Shown here: piece by piece, positions 25,707-36,995 of the stretch
Layout: the number at the start of each line of letters is the position of its first letter
Numbering within the stretch: the stretch's first letter is position 1
Assembly (NCBI GenBank): GCA_013407085.1
Contig: JACCGJ010006000.1
Span: forward strand, 1-64,000
Reading direction: 5' to 3'
DNA: 64,000 nt
Source: Atriophallophorus winterbourni
Taxonomy: Eukaryota; Platyhelminthes; Trematoda; Plagiorchiida; Microphallidae
Position numbers and translations under genes: made by a program
Notes under the pieces: model-generated
Database searches by the model: none
The model's input: the letters and a program-made list of their open reading frames with translations, nothing else
Told to the model about the DNA's origin: nothing

Positions 25707-26819
25707 ATATACTGTATGTCAATCGTGAACTAAATGAAAACATTTTGGTGCGTAGTCTCTCTAGGAGAATACTTACCCAAATATCTGTTCATTGATGAAC
25801 GAGGGGCTCATAAACAGTGAATACGGTAAACTGTCTTTCCTGATAATGTGTTCAAACCATCCGTGAGTCTTGCCCCATAGGTTTTACCTGTCTGACCCTC
25901 AACCATCCTAGACACAAGGCGATGGACCCTTTAGAGACATGCAATATCCTTTTTTAAGTACGCTGCCCAGGATTGAACGCAGTATTATAAGGAAGGCTGC
26001 ACGACTACTTTTTATAAGAGCATGAAATGAAAGATAATTAAATTCAACCTGGATAATTTTAACGATGAACATTTTGGTTTCTCTTTTCATTAGGATTTTG
26101 TTGAATTTGTACACTATGCCTTGTTACTGAAACTGATCATCAAAGTAAAAAATTAAGAGATAAAGATTAAGAGAATGGAAATAAAACATTTTATCAGCAA
26201 TCAGAATAATTATTCATAAGGTTCTTCAACCTCGATAGCATAAAACTCTAAAGCTGAATGACTAAAACAAAATTATCGTCAACCTGTATATTTTTATTAA
26301 AGAACTTTTTTTGTTTTCTCTCTATATAAATATCACGTTGAATTTGTTTTCAAAATTTATCATCTCAGTAAGAAATTGTCATTATGATCAAGAAGATTGA
26401 CATGAAGCAAATTCATCAGCAATCACATTAAAATTATGCATTTTCTCACTATGGTTCAATTTAAGAACAATTTATGACATGAAATCTTGAGGTTAATAAT
26501 CTTCCAGGATAACGCTGTTTAAAGGTTGACTGTAATTCGTCTTGATTTCTGCATGTTGATATTTCGAAATTTTTCGGTATGAAATAAGAGCCATGACAAT
26601 TTTCACCAAAGGACTAGCTGCGCGTGTGAGAAAAAACTGTCCTGAGATTATTAAATTCATTATACTGGTTTTATTCATGGTCTCTTTTTCGTGCTTTGAA
26701 ATCAAGTCTCTCTTCACGTATGACATTCACTCAGTTTTGCTACTTTTATAATCAATTCATCCTAAATTTAACTGTGGTAGTAAACGAGGTCAACGTTAAA
26801 ATTTGATTCTTACGATATT

Positions 26820-27941
26820 TTGATATTCTTGTGGGAATCCGAGATATTTAAAGTTTATCACAAGAACTTTTATTCTATTTTTAATGTACTTGAACATACT
26901 ACGACTCGTAAATCTGCAAAAGTATATCATGAAGCATCGACTGCAATGAAGCCTCAAGAGAATGCAGGCTCCGCTGCTCAATCTTGTGATTCTTGTCTTG
27001 TTTCTTCGAAGCAGGTCGCTAATAACGCTGAAGCTGTTCCATATGAAACATGCTCAATATGGATGCCTATTCGATGTTGTGGAATAAAGCCGGAGATGTA
27101 TCGTAGGCTTCAGAAAAATTCATGCGATATTATTTCCACTTTATGTAAGATAAGCCTTCCACCGACTCGTTTTAAGCTCGCAGGTACTCCGCTTCAAGTT
27201 TACACGGCTTCTGCTAAGAACTCTGAAGGTCTTAATGAGGGTTGTAAATAATGGCTCACCCTCCAAAGAGGATACCCACTACACATCTTTTGCACCGCAA
27301 GTTTGCGTGCAATCGGAATATGTAGGCACTTTTAAGGAGGTATTTTCCTCCCCTGTAATCCGTCAAACAGATAGAGTTAGTCATGCCGGTGCAAAAAACG
27401 TGCATCAACCCAAAGAGGTCAAGGAACTACCACAGCCTGATAAAGCAATCAAGAAAAATGACCAGAGCTTTACCACTGATGAGAGTAGATGATCCTGCAT
27501 CATTTGTCTCAATGCGCCGGAGCAAAAAGTTGCTTTTACGATACACAGGGTTGAACATTAACGCGATTTTTTGAAATATGCGCAGGCCCTAATTTTCGAC
27601 TAAGGAAAAATGGTATAAAGATCCCAACAGCGTTTCGTCTATACCGCATGACAGCGCCAAGTGAACACCCCAGAGCGGTAAAGATTGTGTTACACTCCCT
27701 TGAACAATTGACCTCATTGATGAAGGATACTCACAGGTTAAAGGGTAGTAAATCTAGAATCCTGTGTGATCTCTCTACGGAAGATCGTGTGAAAATGCGA
27801 AAAGCAACTCAGGTGATTAGCGAGCGCATAGCCGCAGGTGAAACTAACTTGCGCATGGTGGATTTTCGGGTTGTGATGATGAGGCCAAACGTTCGTTGGG
27901 AGCTCCTGAAGAAAGGAATCTGGAGGGATCTGGATCTTTAA
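26820..27941 (+). pseudogene. CR1-like LINE ORF1 remnant, right arm
   Basis: This mirrors the left-arm ORF1. Frames at 26820-27251, 27235-27492 and 27648-27941 follow one another with the same breaks. The final block has 'RAVKIVLHSLEQ', 'GSKSRILCDLSTEDRV' and 'MVDFRVV', the C-terminal ORF1 signature of flatworm CR1-type LINEs. Stops between the second and third frames (near 27490 and 27575) make it non-functional. Protein-level differences from the left copy are few. Confidence 0.65.
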
Positions 27942-28932
27942 AAGTGATTTATTATAATGCGTTGAGTTCGAGAAACAAACTGGATGAATTCTTCGAGCGG
28001 ATTATTGCGATCATTGCGATAATGGAAACCAGGCTCTCCCCTGAGCAGGATGATATCTGGCTGGCCCTAGCTGGATATAAACTCATTCGCGAAGATCGAA
28101 CAGACGCTAGGATCACTGGTCGGGTTGTTTTATGCTTCCAACAACATATTTCCTTCGTAGCGTTCGCTCATTTCAAGCAGACTGTCGATATGTGTGAGAG
28201 CTTATGGTGCCGTATAAGGACAACGCTTCATTTGCTACAGTAGGTGTCGTTTATCGTTTTCCTATCACTCAGACAGATTCATTGATATCACAGAACTGTC
28301 AGTATGGTTGAATCTCAAACTTCTTGATTATTACCGATTTCAATGCTCCTAGTATTAATTTGACATCGCTAGAGGATGCTTCTGGGTCATTCAAGCAGGT
28401 CTTATTGGACGCTGTGGTTGATGTGGGCCTCGTGCATTATGTTTCCTATCTAATCAGAGTAAGCCCTACTGGGTGACAGTCCATTTTGCACTTGCTATTC
28501 AATCCAACGCAGTCCGATATTACTCAGCTTCAGACTGAAGCTCCATTAGGCTGTAGTGGTCAGGCCAACTTGCGTTTTATTTGAAAATTCAACACTGGCT
28601 AGGAACCAGATCCATTTCCCTGAAGGGATTTTTGGAATGCAGATGCTGATAGGTTATAGGAATGTGATGCTGATGTTGCTTCATCTCTCGATTGGTCAGT
28701 CGATCAATCATCTGATGTTGAAGATCGTTGGCTGGTGATCCGGAATAATATCTGGACAATTATTAGGATGGCTGTTCCGTTGTTGACATGTCGTCGTAAG
28801 GCGAAATGTTCCCCTTGGTTTCACAAGGAGTTTCAGAAACCTTTGCGGCAACATCAAAAGCTCCTCTCAATATTCGTAGGCAGGAAGAACTCCACTGACT
28901 ATAACAATTATAAGCAAGCCAGAAACATCTGA
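27896..28932 (+). pseudogene. CR1-like LINE APE endonuclease and linker, right arm
   Basis: This copy has no TAA insertion, so the endonuclease can be followed throughout: 'LKVIYYNALSSRNKLDE' and 'METRLSPEQDD' (catalytic Glu), 'GYKLIREDRT', a frame change near 28190, 'VGVVYRFPITQ' near 28235, TDFNAP near 28335 and a 'DSILHLLF' strand near 28480. After that comes the linker with 'CSPWFHKEFQKPLRQ' near 28810. Frameshifts near 28190 and stops near 28470-28560 inactivate it. The family, CR1/Jockey, is inferred from motif order and wording. Confidence 0.8.
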
Positions 28933-29750
28933 ACGGCATAGAAATGCATAAGAATTATGTTGTACGAGCAGCGAATGTTTTACGAGTCTACTTGTGCACC
29001 AAAACGTCTATTCGCATACATTGGTCCCTGCAGAAAGGCATATCCATATATCTATAATTTGATAGATACTACTAAGGGTAGGACATTACTGAGGATGGTT
29101 TGAAAGCTCGAGTCCTAGTTAAGCAACATGCCCCTGTGTACTGTCTGGAAGACATTGAACACTCTCATGTTGGAACAGTTAGGCACACAATCCGCGCCAG
29201 GACCAGACGTTATTAATCCGTTGGTTTTACAACCACTGTCAGACGTGTTGTGAGATCCGATTGTCAGGTTGTTTAACAAAATCTGTTACGTTCGGTGTCT
29301 TTGCCACAAAATTGGAAACATGGTATAATTAAATCAATGTTTATGAGTAGGGACCCTAGTTGTCCAACCAATTACAAACCCGTCATATTGACTTTTTTAA
29401 CTTATAAATCTTTAGAGAAGTCGCTCAAGAGGAAAATAGAGATCTTTCTTTTGTTGTGTGGGCGTTAGTGTCTAAAACAACACGGATTCACCAGAACTTT
29501 CTCATGGGCAAGTAATCTACTTCTGGACCGAGAAATTTGGTGTGCTTTGACTGATTCTGATCAAGCGATCGATGTCGTTTTTATTGACTTCAGTAAGGCG
29601 TTTGATAGATTGCCAAACCACCGATTGCTCGTGAAGTTGGAGTGTCTGTGTACTCAAGGTTGTCTTGTAAAGTCGATCGTATCAATCAATTCAGAAGAAA
29701 GAAAAAAAAGAATATTGCTCCAGAAACCAAGAGAAACAGAAAATAACTAA
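28933..29750 (+). pseudogene. CR1-like LINE reverse transcriptase fragment, right arm
   Basis: This is the reverse transcriptase N-terminal half: 'CAPKRLFAYIG' near 29000, a PGPD stretch near 29205, 'SLPQNWKHGIIKS' near 29300, 'NYKPVILTF', and motif A 'VVFIDFSKAFDRLP' near 29575. Frame changes occur near 29480-29540. The protein homology ends within 'SINSEERKKRILLQK' near 29720. Motifs B and C are missing, as in the left arm. Confidence 0.8.
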
Positions 29751-30218
29751 ATGGTGAAAGTCTGAAGAAAATCATTTTTTCGAAATCGTGTGAAGCACAC
29801 ATTTATATCGTTTTAATATTTCATGTAAAAATATTTTTAATTGCAAGGTTGAATAAGAATACGAATTAATATTTTTCCCATATACTTCGGTGGAATTTCA
29901 AACAATTTTTTGTCATGTTGCGTTGAAAAGCAAATTCGAAATTTTTCAGGTTGATTAAATAGTAAGCAAGTGATCAATGTATTTTGTTGTTAGTTTTCCC
30001 ACGTAAAAACTCATCTAATATCCAATATTCAGTTGATATAAAAAACGGTAATTCTCAGAATGTCATCTTAATTTATTTCAACTTATATCAGGTTTCTACA
30101 GACAATTAACAAACGTTGTAGCTGAATATTCCACCTAACAGTGTCCGTTTTCTTCTTTATTCTAATGAGAAATATTATTATATACACGAAAACGATTGAT
30201 CAGACCACTTTTTGAAAC

Positions 30219-30588
30219 TGTAGCAACTTGTAATTTCACTTTCTTTTTAATTGTACTTCCATTTCCATCAATGTTTGTTTTAATCAAACATTATTCCAGA
30301 ATATACTTTTTCCGCGCGCGTTCCTCTTCTGCTTGATTTTCGTGGTGCTGCGTTATTGCGTGTTTGCAGATCACGACGGTTAACAGCAAAATTGACTTTC
30401 GTCGCATTTTTCAGCTTCGCCAATTCTAATTGCTGATCAACGCGATACACCGGAGTTTGGAGCTGGAATATTTTTGTGTGTGGATATTTTGCATCGGACA
30501 TTGAATTTTCACTTCTCGTGAGTTCGTTCCTTGTCTATTTTTTCACTATAACATTTTCCTGTTATATTTTTTGCATTTATCCACTACA
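30219..30588. mobile_element. Solo LTR, 370 bp, with 4 bp target duplication
   Basis: The right arm is interrupted relative to the left arm and the centre, which both read 'tttttgaaacaacta' (or its complement) without a break. The insert starts TGTAGCAACTTG and ends ATCCACTACA, so it has the TG...CA termini of an LTR and short inverted ends (TGTAG/CTACA). It is flanked by AAAC at 30215-30218 and 30589-30592, a 4 bp target-site duplication. It holds no coding sequence. A solo LTR of a Ty3/gypsy element is the best reading; a short inverted-repeat transposon is less likely given such short inverted ends. The orientation is not proved. Confidence 0.8.
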
Positions 30589-30832
30589 AAACAACTAATT
30601 CGTGGTTCATTGCAAGTCAATGAGCATGCTCGTTTCTGTGTTTCTGCAATCTTACTGCCAAAGCTTCATCATAAATGCTTCATCACGTGAATAACACAAT
30701 AACATTCGGCATTCAATTTTGCATATACATACAAAATTGAAATCGAGATAAGGGATATAGAAGTTAGACAACGCTATTTGGAAGAAGTGATGTGTCTTCA
30801 ATCCGATGACAAATTATTCACAGAAAATAATT

Positions 30833-30900
30833 TCGCCACCGGGACTCGAACCTGCGACCTTAGGACTGCAAGGGTGGTGGTTTCAACTTCTACCCAGAAC
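30833..30900 (-). other. tRNA-like B-box relic, right arm
   Basis: This mirrors the left-arm relic. The minus-strand B box is at 30842-30852, with the full upstream segment kept ('gcaagggtggtgg' on the plus strand). Terminator-like T runs are not placed as in a functional Pol III gene. Confidence 0.5.
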
Positions 30901-32221
30901 ACATTATATCTGTATCTTAAGATTATTGAAAAATGCCTGAATTTACGTTGCAATCTATGTATCAAGATTTTTAATTGTTGAAAATGAATATTTTCAGCTA
31001 AACGTGATAAGCGTTAGGCAGAAAATGTGAACTTCGATTTTCTAATTCAACTAAGAAGAACTGCAAAGGGCTTATTCCGAATCGTAGAATAACAGGTTGC
31101 TTGTTCCTGGATTGATTACAACTGCAAACTGCAAAATAAATGTAGTATTTTTAAGAATAAATATGCTAAGGTTATGAGTTACATTCGTGAGGATCTTGAA
31201 TGTAGTGTTGATTTATAAAAAGTATTATTCGTCGGAAAATAAGATGAATATTCTCATTTGAATTTGCTCGAGACAAGATAATGATTTTGAGTGTTTGTAC
31301 TTAGACACAACGAGCTCTAAGTCCAGCAACAGTATTGACTTAAAAGCTGTTCGTCTTTAGTTCAGTTCAGTTCATATTGCACATGAATGTATGTGTCAGA
31401 CGTGCCAATCTAGATTCTATAATTCTAAACAATTGGTTTTCCTTGACGATCAACTGCGTAAGCACTAATCCGGTGTACCGTTGCTCAATTTCTTGGATTG
31501 AACGAAAACCGGTGTTTTCAATATTGTATGTGATGAAACCAACGTTAAGGCTGACTGAAAAGTGAATGCATCGAAAAACGCAACTAGAGACAATATGCAA
31601 TATGTGATTAAATTGATTGATCAAGGCGTGAGTAAACATGTTAAATATGGATGCATATAAGAATGTTGGGTTCTAGCTGTATATGCTTCACCAGGATCCA
31701 CATACCTATGGGCACGTTCATAGAAACATAGCCAGTCTCAACTCCTTTTAAATGTGAGGTTCAAATAAGGTCTATCTATAACATTTCTTATCAATTTAGC
31801 TCGTCTGGATCGTTTATAGTATTTTGCATTCTTTTCCGTTAGAAGCACTCAGATATTTCTACGGATACTTTACAGAGAACGTACAATATACTTTATACTA
31901 CCAGTGTTCCGTCTTCTACATTCTTCGCATGAAGTGAGATTGTGAGATGTTTCATGTACGTTGACAATAACACAAGACCAGATATCTCCAGCTGAACTAT
32001 CTCCGTTTTTCAAGTTAATTCCATCTTGTTTCGTAGAATGAAAATTAAATCTCATTCATTAGTGTGTGATGCGTCGATTCTATTATGGTAATTTTGTAAA
32101 TGTGTGGTTCAGCATTGGAACTGGTTAGTTTTCTAATATTTCGTAATTTCCCGATCGCTATTTATTTTAAAATTATGGTGATACATTTGAACGGTTTACG
32201 TGAAGTTAATGCAATTCTAGC
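30901..32221. other. Right-arm DNA, unassigned
   Basis: This mirrors left-arm 13601-14935. It contains the same unassigned open frames in opposite orientation and a 15 bp deletion near 31624 compared with the left arm and the centre. Nothing further is recognised. Confidence 0.45.
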
Positions 32222-32578
32222 CTAATTCATGAAACTCGAGCATGCACTCTGATATCTTAGGCTGAGACTGTCTCTTGATTCAAGCAATTTTGATGTTTTT
32301 TCTTTATACTTCAGCACGTCGAACCATCTAACCTTGATGAACACTGAAAATATTCGAAGGATTAACTCGATGGGGACAATTTGAATGTTGATAGCCGGTT
32401 GATAACGAAATCCGGAATTGTTCAGTAGCGAACAAATGCGAGCTCGATTATTTATTCGACATTTTTGACATTTAAAAGTAAAATTTATCATGGGAGCTAG
32501 TTTGATTTTTTCTTTGACACGAAAATCAAGATCAGTGTGATTCCTTTCCTGTCGGTCAATCAGAGCAAATTGGTACAA
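32222..32578 (-). CDS. Unrecognised 118-codon open frame, right arm
   Basis: This is the mirror of the 13244-13600 frame, again opening at TTG with the same C-x2-C pair. It differs from the left copy by three amino acids and two silent changes. The frame is intact in both arms, but 357 bp with 5 changes is too little to argue for selection. No family is recognised. Confidence 0.15.
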   Translation of the reverse strand: MYQFALIDRQERNHTDLDFRVKEKIKLAPMINFTFKCQKCRINNRARICSLLNNSGFRYQPAINIQIVPIELILRIFSVFIKVRWFDVLKYKEKTSKLLESRDSLSLRYQSACSSFMN

Positions 32579-33290
32579 ACTTGACGTTACCTCAACAACG
32601 TTATTGTCAAAGATTCACATGCGTCTTCATATTTGTTGGTGTGAGGTATGCAATATTAGAAATAGATATCAACATCTAATTTTGTATATATGTTAAACCT
32701 TGCGACAGCTACATTAGATAAACTACTGATCTATCCAATTTGAGTCAAGCAGTAAAGCAGGCTAATCCTTATTGAAGCCAGAAAAATCGTGCGAGACTAG
32801 CGGTTGTCAGACCATTATAGCTCTCTCCGCACGTAACTTCAATCGTGAAAAAATATCTATCTATATCTATGTATTCTATCTTGTCTCTTAAAAATATGGT
32901 TTATTGATCAACGCGATCTGTTCCTTGTCTGTATTTCGCCTTCATCAATAAAATTGAAATATTTTATGCTCGCAAGTTTGCTTCTATCGGTAATTCTGCC
33001 CACTATGTTATTAAAATAATGCCTTACATTTATCGAAGTACTTGATATAAATACGTAACCCATCAGTTTTGCAGAAAGGTGACTACCAGAGACAACGAGC
33101 ATGACAAAATTTTAGGTCTTAGACACATGATTGATACCACTGATTTCCAAATATTTCCTGATTAGGATGTTTCTTATAATGTGACGTGCCATGCTATCTG
33201 AGTTTTTGTTTTGAAATTTGTTGTCCTTCCAACAAAACCGTCAACACAAATTAAGAGAAAACCTTCATAAACATCAGTGGAGTGCGGTTC

Positions 33291-35237
33291 TATCGATTCT
33301 GTCCGATGCACGTTTAACGGATTTAGGTACCTCGATTGGATGGATAAACGCAACCATCCTCGTCATCCGTTGAACCTTTGCGAGGAAACCAAAGTAAAAT
33401 TCCCACATTCCTACGATTATTATGTTGAATCTATTGGGATCTACATCGCCGGTCAGAAACCCGATAAAAAGCAAACAGAAACAAGTATGTCAGATCTGGT
33501 ATACATGAACCTGGGTTCAAATAAAGGAGAAATGTGAGACCATTGTTAGCAAAATCCAGAGTGATATTGAGGGAAATATGTTAACTCTACATGAATGAAG
33601 CCTGAATGTTTTGCAAAGGTCAATTTGACGGCCCTTAAGACAGGGTCTCTTATTCCATACGATTCGAATAACGTCCAGCATACGTTGGCCTTTCAATTGA
33701 ATGGAGTAAACGCAACGATCAAATTCATCCGTGCAACCATCGGGATTATAAAGAATTGAAATCTCATGATTCCGATGAGAATGAACGTGATTCCATGAGC
33801 ATCGCCATCGTTGAGAATACACCTGATCAAGAGAAACAGAACAGCGTATGTCACATGTCAAATACATGAACCTTGGTTGAATTCAAGAAGCGATATGCAA
33901 TCGTTGTAGGCAAAAAAGATTGTGACACTCCAGAATTCAGGAATATATAGATGAATGAAGACAGAAAGACTTTCCTGTTCAATTTCACAGCAGTTGGATG
34001 TCATATATCCATTTCGATTCTATCCGATGCATGTTTAACAGATTTAGGTACCTCGATTGGATTGATAAACGCAACCATCCTCGTCATCCGTTAAACCTTT
34101 GCGAGGAAACCAAAGTTAAATTCCCACATTCCCTAGAGTATTATGTTTAATCTATTGGGATCTACATCGCCTGTCAGAAACCTGATAAAAAGCAAACAGA
34201 AACAAGTATATCAGGTCTGGTATACATGAACCTGGGTTCAAATAAAGGAGAAATGTGAGACCATTGTTAGCAAAATCCAGAGTGATATTGAGTAAAATAT
34301 GTTAACTCTACATGAATGAAGCCTGAATGTTTTGCAAATGTCAATTTGACAGGCCTTAATGCAGGGTCTTTCATTCCATTCGATTCGATTGACGTCCATC
34401 ATACGTTGGCATTTCAATTGAATGGAGTGAACGCAACGATCAAATTTATCCGTGCAACCATCGGGATTGGACAGAATTGAAATCTCATGATTCCGATGAG
34501 AATGAACGTGATTCCATGAGCATCGCCATCGTGGAGAATACACCTGATCAAGAGAAACAGAACAGCGTATGTCACATGTCAAATACATGAACCTTGGTTG
34601 AATTCAAGAAGCGATATGCAATCGTTGTAGGCAAAAAAAGATTGAGACAGTCCAGATATCAAGAATAAATACATGAATGGAGACAGAGAGACTTAGCTTT
34701 TTAATTTCACAGCAGTTGGATGTCATATATCCATTTCGATTCTATCCGATGCATGTTTAACAGATTTAGGTACCTCGATTGAATGGATAAACGCAACCAT
34801 CCTCTTCATCCATTGAACCTTTGCGATGAAACCAAAGTAATAATCCCACATTTCTACGATTATTATGTTAAATCTATTAGGATCTACATCGCCTGTCAGA
34901 AACCTGATAAAAAGCAAACCAAAGTAAAATTCCCACATTCCCACGAGTAATATGCTGAATTTATTTGGATCTACATCGCCGGTCAGAAACCCGATAAAAA
35001 GCAAACAGAAACAAGTGTGTCAGATCCGGTATACATGAACCTGGGTTCAAATAAAGGAGAAATGTGAGACCATTGTTAGCAAAATCCAGAGTGATATTGA
35101 TTAAAATATATTAACTCTACATGAATGAAGCCTGAATGTATTTCAAAGGTCAATTTGACAGCCCTTAAGGCAGGGTCTTTTATTCCATTCAATTCGATTA
35201 ACGTCCAGCGTACGTTGGCCTTCTTAATTGAATGGAA
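33291..35237 (-). repeat. Satellite 1, inverted array right of palindrome
   Basis: About 2.7 satellite 1 units run in reverse orientation. They share with the two left-array units nearest the palindrome (about 10800-12528) a set of variants absent from the rest of the array. An example is the minus-strand phrase 'atcatgagatttcaattctg' followed by 'ccaatcccgatggttgc'. The palindrome therefore continues into the satellite. A local tandem duplication of ~108 bp lies at about 34885-34995 (two copies of the 'gcctgtcagaaacctgat' type segment). Confidence 0.93.
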
Positions 35238-35605
35238 GAAGAAGTAGAAGAAGAAGAAGAATGACTTTATTCGTGTTCACGAATTTTCAGCAATAGATTA
35301 ATTTCTCCACATAATACCAATACAAAAATATGTATAGCTTGCTCACAATGAAAAAATACATAGGCCAATGAAGTGTCAGGTTACCTCGGGCTAGACAAAT
35401 GTGACGGGAATAAAAAAAGAATTAAAAAGCAGGACATCTCAGCGTGAATTGAAAATAGGTGAGCGTATCTCCAACTTCATAGCATCAATAAATTAGGTTC
35501 GTTATATAATGCAAATAAAATATAATATATGAAGTGTCACACAATAAAGTAATACTTGGGCTAAAAAGGTGTCAGGTTACCATGGGCTAGACAAATGTTA
35601 GACAG
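35238..35605 (-). mobile_element. Non-LTR retroelement 3' end, minus strand
   Basis: This sequence interrupts satellite 1. Read on the minus strand it ends with an AATAAA signal (35265-35270) followed by 'gtcattcttcttcttc' and more TTC/TAC triplets, a simple-repeat tail of the kind left by non-LTR retrotransposons. It contains two copies, ~180 bp apart, of a 'ctagcccatggtaacctgac'-like motif. It has no coding sequence. About 390 bp of the expected satellite phase is missing across the insertion, so it came with a deletion or sits between out-of-phase units. Confidence 0.65.
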
Positions 35606-35917
35606 CAGTTGGATGTCATATATCCATTTCGATTCTATCCGATGCACGTTTAACAGATTTGAGTACCTCGATTGGATGGATAAACGCAACCATCCTCGTC
35701 ATCCGTTACACCTTTGCGAGGAAACCAAAGTTAAATTCCAACATTTCCACGAGTATTATGTTGAATCTATTAGGATCTAAATCGCCGGTCAGAAACCTGA
35801 TAAAAAGCAAACAGAATAATGTATGTCAGATCTGGTATACATGAACCTGGGTTCAAATAATGGAGAAATGTGAGACCATTGTTAGCAAAATCCAGAGTGA
35901 TATTGAGTAAAATATAA
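35606..35917 (-). repeat. Satellite 1 fragment, inverted
   Basis: A partial satellite 1 half-A monomer follows the retroelement tail, from 'agcagttggatgtcatatat' to 'gatattgagtaaaatat'. It marks the right-hand end of satellite 1. Confidence 0.9.
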
Positions 35918-36180
35918 AATCCAAGGTTTATTTGAATAGTTGCATGGCGTTTATTATGGATAAACAAAACACTGACAAATTGACAGATAGAGAGTCGTAA
36001 TAGAAATCCTGACTGAAAAGATTTTATCAATTTCAGCACAGGATTCGCTACGATTGGGAATGAATATTCGAACTATCAATGCTGGATCTTTTCAAACTTC
36101 TTTTTGGCCTATGAAGTTCAATGTTTGAGGCAAAATATTATGTAACATGTTTCCTGAATTAATTCAGCAGGTAATGAAAT
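35918..36180. other. Short unassigned stretch
   Basis: This AT-rich sequence lies between the satellite 1 end and the CTAT repeat. No gene or element is recognised. Confidence 0.5.
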
Positions 36181-36937
<757 letters not shown>

Positions 36938-36995
36938 CTTAAATAAATGGGCATTAATATATTATATTAATATTATATTAATATATATCAAGTAC
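36938..36995. repeat. AT-only inverted repeat between microsatellite and satellite 2
   Basis: A run of 'attaatatattatattaat' type sequence can fold on itself. It bridges the CTAT repeat and the first satellite 2 monomer, which starts near 'atatcaagtaccaagac'. Confidence 0.6.

Larger units (their letters stand above)
24870..33290 (-). repeat. Right arm of large palindrome
   Basis: This is the inverted partner of 12529-21355. Walking outward it holds an unrecognised segment, a gypsy integrase remnant (minus), AT-rich DNA, a CR1-like LINE (plus), a 370 bp solo LTR absent from the other copies, a tRNA-like B-box relic, and about 2.4 kb of unassigned DNA, before meeting inverted satellite 1 at 33291. 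It lacks the TAA-rich insertion of the left arm: the empty site near 28230 reads through from 'acaacgcttcattt' to 'gctacagtagg'. Confidence 0.96.

Noticed and set aside
30280..30501. 73-codon minus-strand frame inside the solo LTR
   Set aside because: LTRs of this size are normally non-coding, and the frame has no known motif.
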